Source of the DNA: Symbiodinium natans
Lineage: Eukaryota > Sar > Dinophyceae > Suessiales > Symbiodiniaceae
Direction of reading: 5' to 3'
Assembly (NCBI GenBank): GCA_905221605.1
Contig: CAJNDS010001857.1
Location: 444,793-500,792, forward strand
DNA length: 56,000 bases
Shown here in pieces: positions 52,701 to 56,000 of this stretch. Under the pieces are notes generated by a model. The model made no database searches, was not told the DNA's origin, and was given only the letters and a program-made list of their open reading frames with translations. Made by a program: the position numbers and the translations under genes. The stretch's first letter is position 1; each line of letters begins with the position of its first letter.

Positions 52701-52983
52701 TCAGGGTGACAGTGGGGGTGAATTTGAGCCTGTGTTGGTACCCAACACCCCCGACAGAACCGCCACAGGGCCCTTGGCAGAGGGTGGACACGATATTCCC
52801 GATAGGGCTCCTGAAGTATCTCCAGTTGAAACTTGCATCCTAGGGGAATACTTTAGCTTAGCCAAGGGGTTGGCCTGTTTCTAGATGATGTGCCGAAACC
52901 CTAAGCCTTAAGTGGCCCTAACCCCTAAACTGAGTTCAGGTTTTCGGGTTTGGGGTTTAGGGTTAGGATTCTGGGGTTTTAGG

Positions 52984-53379
52984 CGACATCTGAACGGCAA
53001 AAGTGGCATTCGGCCAGGACTCCCAATTCAGCAGATGCAGCAGCAGATGCCGCCAATGCAGCCGCAAATAATGCAGCCGCAAATGCAGCAGCAGATACAG
53101 CAGCCGCAGCAGCAGCAGCAGATGCCGCAGCAGCAAATGTCTCAGCAGCAGATGCCGCAACAGCAGATGCAGCAGCAGCAGCAAATGCCGCAACAACTGA
53201 TGCAGCAGCAGATGTTGCCGCAGCAGCAGCAGCAGCAACAGATACCGCAGCAGCAGATGCCGCAGCAGCAGCAGCAGCTGCTTATCTGCCAAGTGTGCTT
53301 TCCATGTTCCCAAGTTCTGAGGGGTATGATCGCACTCAGTGTAATGTGGGTCGCAGCCGAAGCTCTGAATCTCGAATGA
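52984..53379 (+). CDS. Gln-rich exon, copy 1
   Basis: The Gln frame reads RHLNGKSGIRPGLPIQQMQQ, then about 85 codons of Q with M and P in repeating QQM(P)QQ patterns, then LLICQVCFPCSQVLRG and a stop at 53377-53379. CGGCCAG at 53017 may be an acceptor, with the exon starting at GACTCCC. A second, Ala/Asp-rich frame is open over the same bases and continues into AYLPSVLSMFPSSEGYDRTQ, so the frame is not settled. The copy at 54519 favours the Gln frame (GLPIQQM against GLPLQQM). Low-complexity Gln tracts are common in RNA-binding proteins. Confidence 0.5.
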   Translation, partial: RHLNGKSGIRPGLPIQQMQQQMPPMQPQIMQPQMQQQIQQPQQQQQMPQQQMSQQQMPQQQMQQQQQMPQQLMQQQMLPQQQQQQQIPQQQMPQQQQQLLICQVCFPCSQVLRGMIALSVMWVAAEALNLE

Positions 53380-53805
53380 GGTTGCCGCAGATGCAGCAGC
53401 AAGTGCCACAAGCTGCAGTTGAGGTCTTTTCCAGGATGTTTTATCCAAAGCACGGGCTTCTTCTGGATTTTTGTACGCTATTCCCCTGTTCCCTCAACCT
53501 CTGAAACCCAACACCCCTCCCTCCCCCAGCAAGGGTTTCAAGAGGGTTTTCGGGTTTAAGGGCACGCCGGCAGAAAAAACTTGTGACAACAACGAACTTG
53601 TGATTATAGAGGGTACATACATTAAAGTCAGTGCAACATGATGCACTTATGAGGCATTTTGATTCCCCAACACCCCCTCCCCCCCTTCCCCTCCCTGTAG
53701 AGAGACACCGCGCATGCGACATGCTCACCCTCAACCTTACACCCCCCAAACCCCCCGTAAAACCCCCCGAAACACCCCCCAAAACCCTCTAAAACCACCC
53801 TAGCC

Positions 53806-53944
53806 CCTAAACCCTAAACCCTAAACCCTAAACCCTAAACCCTAAACCCTAAACCCTAAACCCTAAACCCTAAACCCTAAACCCTAAGCCCTAAACCCTA
53901 ACCCCTGAACCCTAAACCCTAAACCTTAAACCCTAAACCCTAAG
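53806..53944. repeat. Interstitial telomeric array, CCCTAAA
   Basis: About 19 units, ending directly at the exon-like module at 53945. Confidence 0.95.
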
Positions 53945-54052
53945 TTTATCAAGGACGACGATTCTGACTGCGACCTCAACGATGTCCCCCTGTCATGGGG
54001 AAGATCAGTCACCATGCCGCCCGCTGTGGGATCCTCTTCTCAACCAACTCGG
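53945..54052 (+). CDS. SWGRSVTMPP module, copy 2
   Basis: The frame reads FIKDDDSDCDLNDVPLSWGR, then SVTMPPAVGSSSQPTR. It is sandwiched between CCCTAAA (left) and TTTAGGG (right) arrays. Paralogous to 48304-48402 with mainly synonymous differences, and here the frame runs on without the stop seen in copy 1. Neighbouring Gln-rich exons on the same strand suggest a second CCCH-family gene copy. Confidence 0.6.
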
Positions 54053-54067
54053 AAGATTTTAGGGCCT

Positions 54068-54148
54068 TAGGGTTTGGGGTTTAGGGTTTAGGGTTTAGGG
54101 TGTAGGGTTTAGGGTTTTTTGGTTAAGGGGTTTAGGGTTAGGGTCCCT
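54068..54148. repeat. Interstitial telomeric block, TTTAGGG
   Basis: Nine units with variants after the module. Confidence 0.85.
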
Positions 54149-54182
54149 ACCCAACCTATCATTTCTCTCTCACACATGGCTC

Positions 54183-54416
54183 ATGTTTTCAGGAATTTTC
54201 AATACCCCTCCCCCCATATACTCTAATTATCATGGGAGTATTAGGGTTTTAGGGCTTTCGGGTTTTCTTTTGGCCTCCAAGCCAGGTTGCTGGACAGCTG
54301 TTCCTGTGGGTGGAGGCGCATGGTGCAGTTTGGGTTTGAAGCTTCACTGTGACCGCCTGGCTCGGGGTCGGAGGTCTACGAGCCTCATAGATTTGCCCCA
54401 AGAGCTGTCTTGGTGA
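54183..54416 (+). other. Open island, unrecognised
   Basis: Frames of 68-77 codons are open on both strands. The plus frame includes WTAVPVGGGAWCSLGLKLHC and ends with IDLPQELSW. No domain; real coding is uncertain. Confidence 0.25.
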
Positions 54417-54518
54417 CCTTGGGATTCGTGTGAATTTGGGGGGGTGGGGGATCAAGGCAAGAGACCCTGAACCCTAACCCTAAACCCAAAACCCAAAACC
54501 CTAAACCCTAAACAGCAG

Positions 54519-54654
54519 GACTTCCACTTCAGCAGATGCCTCAGCAGCTGCCACAGATGCCGCCACAGCAGCAGATGCCGCTCCAGCAGATACCACAGCA
54601 AATGCAGCAGCAGATGCCACAGCAGATGCAGCAACCGCAGCAGCAGCAGCAGCC

Positions 54655-54686
<32 letters not shown>

Positions 54687-54832
54687 TGCCTCTCTGTTCT
54701 CAGCATGCTTTCGATAATTTGTGTGGCTTGTTACTGCGAATGGGACTGGAGGGGGGGGAGCAGTCTGTAGCTAAGGTTGCCGCAGATGCAGCAGATTCTT
54801 GTCGTGATAAAGAACCAGGTTTGCCCTAAACC
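54519..54832 (+). CDS. Gln-rich exon, copy 2
   Basis: After AAACAGCAG the frame reads GLPLQQMPQQLPQMPPQQQM, then Q/P/M repeats to about 54688, then LPLCSQHAFDNLCGLLLRMG and a stop at 54829-54831. Start and order match copy 1 (GLPIQQM), and the segment after the Gln tract aligns at DNA level (TTGCC/TCTCTGTTCTCAGC against CTGCTTATCTGCCAAG). The Ala/Thr/Asp frame ends at TAA soon after the tract, unlike in copy 1, which again favours the Gln frame. Confidence 0.5.
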
Positions 54833-54928
54833 CTAAACCCTAAACCCTAAACCCTAAACCCTAAACCCTAAACCCTAAACCCTAAACCCTAAACCCTAAA
54901 CCCTAAACCCTAAACCCTAAACCCTAAG
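54832..54928. repeat. Interstitial telomeric array, CCCTAAA
   Basis: Thirteen perfect units right after the Gln-rich exon. Confidence 0.95.
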
Positions 54929-55039
54929 ACCGAGGTGGCCCAAAAACCCCAGACCCTCATAGGGGTAACTTTCCAAACTAGGGTCCCTTTTTGGGTACCC
55001 ATAATGAGGCGGCACCCTTGAAAAGGGATCCCCAAAAGG

Positions 55040-55130
55040 CACCCGAAACCCGAAACCCTAAACCCTAGACCCTAAACCCTAAACCCTAAACCCTAAACCC
55101 TAAACCCTATAAAAACCCTAAACCCTAAAC
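55040..55130. repeat. Interstitial telomeric array, CCCTAAA
   Basis: About eleven units with CCCGAAA variants. Confidence 0.85.
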
Positions 55131-55788
55131 CCCCCATGAACAGCCTCGAACTTACGAGCCCAAGGCTCGCAGTTCCCCTGACGACTATTGGCTTAAGAAC
55201 CCCAAGAAGGGAAGGATAGCATCCCTTGTATGGAAGAACATGTTTGGGGTTGAGGGTTTAGGGTTTAGGGTTCTATTTTCTTAAATTCCTTGGGGTTTCT
55301 TAAACACATAGTAGTTGAAGCATTGTGTAAGGATGGTCAACGGAGGCTACTGCCCGACCATGGTGCCTCAGCTTCCCGAGCATCGTTCTTTTTTCTTGGG
55401 TTTAGGGTTTAGGGTTTAAGGTTTAGGGTTTAGGGTTTAGGGTTTAGGTTGTTATACTTTGTTTTTCGGGGGGGGGGGGGGGGGGGTTTGGGGTTTAGGG
55501 TTTCGGGCCCGAGGAAACTGCGCTGTTTGACCCTGAACCTAAACCCTTTCCCCGGAATGGTGGAGCTCTTGAGGCCGTAGGGTTTAGGGTTGAGGTTTAA
55601 AGTTTAGGGTTATATATAAAGGGACGAGAGGCCCGAGGAATTGGCCGAGGGATCTCTTTGGTAGTCCCTTGTCCACAGATTTTCCGTGTCCCTAAACTCG
55701 AGACCCTAAACCTCAACCTTGAGCCCTACACTGGCAACTTCCCTCCTGCACTCCGAAGTCCAACAGCCTTGCCAAAACACGGTTTAGG
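55130..55788. other. Telomere-repeat matrix with short islands
   Basis: Short TTTAGGG blocks and a G18 run (about 55469-55487) around islands of 80-120 bp. I see no supportable exon. Confidence 0.5.
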
Positions 55789-55867
55789 GTTTAGGGTTTA
55801 GGGTTTAGGGTTTAGGGTTTAGGGTTTAGGGTTTAGGGTTTAGGGTTTAGGGTTTAGGGTTTAGGGT
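55782..55867. repeat. Interstitial telomeric array, TTTAGGG
   Basis: Twelve perfect units. Confidence 0.95.
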
Positions 55868-55939
55868 AAAGGAACGCTCCCGAACCCTCCCAGGAGCCTC
55901 ACCATGGTAATTGGCTCCCCGATTTACTGTAGGGTCTGT

Positions 55940-56000
55940 AGGTTTAGGGTTTAGGGTTTAGGGTTTAGGGTTTAGGGTTTAGGGTTTAGGGTTTAGGGTT
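55940..56000. repeat. TTTAGGG array running off the window end
   Basis: More than eight units to the last base. Whether this continues to a real chromosome end cannot be told from the window. Confidence 0.9.

Noticed and set aside
54961-55047. Possible foldback element around CCCTTTTTGGGTACC
   Set aside because: Pairing between GGTCCCTTTTTGGG and GGGATCCCCAAAAGG is only partial, so it was not counted as an element.
55940-56000. A true chromosome end at the right edge
   Set aside because: TTTAGGG runs off the window, but identical blocks occur internally throughout, so this one gives no evidence of a terminus.

Overview
The window reads as nuclear DNA of a eukaryote, most likely a dinoflagellate. 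The seven-base unit CCCTAAA/TTTAGGG (the telomere repeat of plants, dinoflagellates and chromerids) occurs throughout in both orientations, as dozens of short interstitial blocks. Between the blocks lie unique islands of about 60-300 bp. There is no bacterial-style gene, operon, rRNA, tRNA or CRISPR array. Most long open frames are artefacts of tandem repeats whose unit contains no stop codon. The dinoflagellate assignment is an inference from the repeat, the CCCH-finger style, a CKPC motif and a ubiquitin-protease-like relic of a type I associate with dinoflagellate repeat families.

Layout. 1-5.1 kb: no telomeric repeats; decayed coding relics, a 217-bp MITE-like element, a broken USP-type protease (2.6-3.35 kb) and an A/G-rich tandem repeat. 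5.1-28 kb: telomere-repeat matrix with exon-like islands, microsatellites, foldback elements, a triplicated 275-bp repeat (17.5-18.8 kb) and a tandem array of 180-bp palindromes (18.9-19.3 kb). 27.8-28.45 kb: GC-rich repeats, then a poly-C tract. 28.45-31.75 kb: AT-rich degenerate repeat, then sequence without telomeric repeats. 31.75-34.2 kb: telomere matrix again. 34.3-38.95 kb: a block bounded on both sides by ATGCACTT-type minisatellites, holding two large near-perfect inverted repeats, relics of an unrecognised paralogous gene family, and three consecutive satellites (42-bp, about 62-bp, about 66-bp units). 39-56 kb: telomere matrix containing the best coding evidence.

The key region is 43.4-54.8 kb. 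On the plus strand, widely spaced islands encode halves of CCCH zinc fingers, Pro-rich and Gln-rich exons, and two copies of a SWGRSVTMPP-type module that differ mostly at synonymous sites. Joining 45790-45842 to 46139-46232 across a GT-AG interval restores a textbook Cx7Cx5Cx3H finger with its leading YKTSMC, and that interval contains CCCTAAA-type repeats. Telomere-like sequence therefore appears to form introns of a CCCH (probably RNA-binding) gene family. A palindromic MITE-like family of about 100 bp, with five copies in the window, also lies in these spacers; one copy sits between two CCCH exons.

Limits: everything was read by eye. Single exon-like islands of 15-40 codons can be open by chance and are scored low. 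Exon boundaries, including use of the non-canonical dinoflagellate splice sites, need transcript data.
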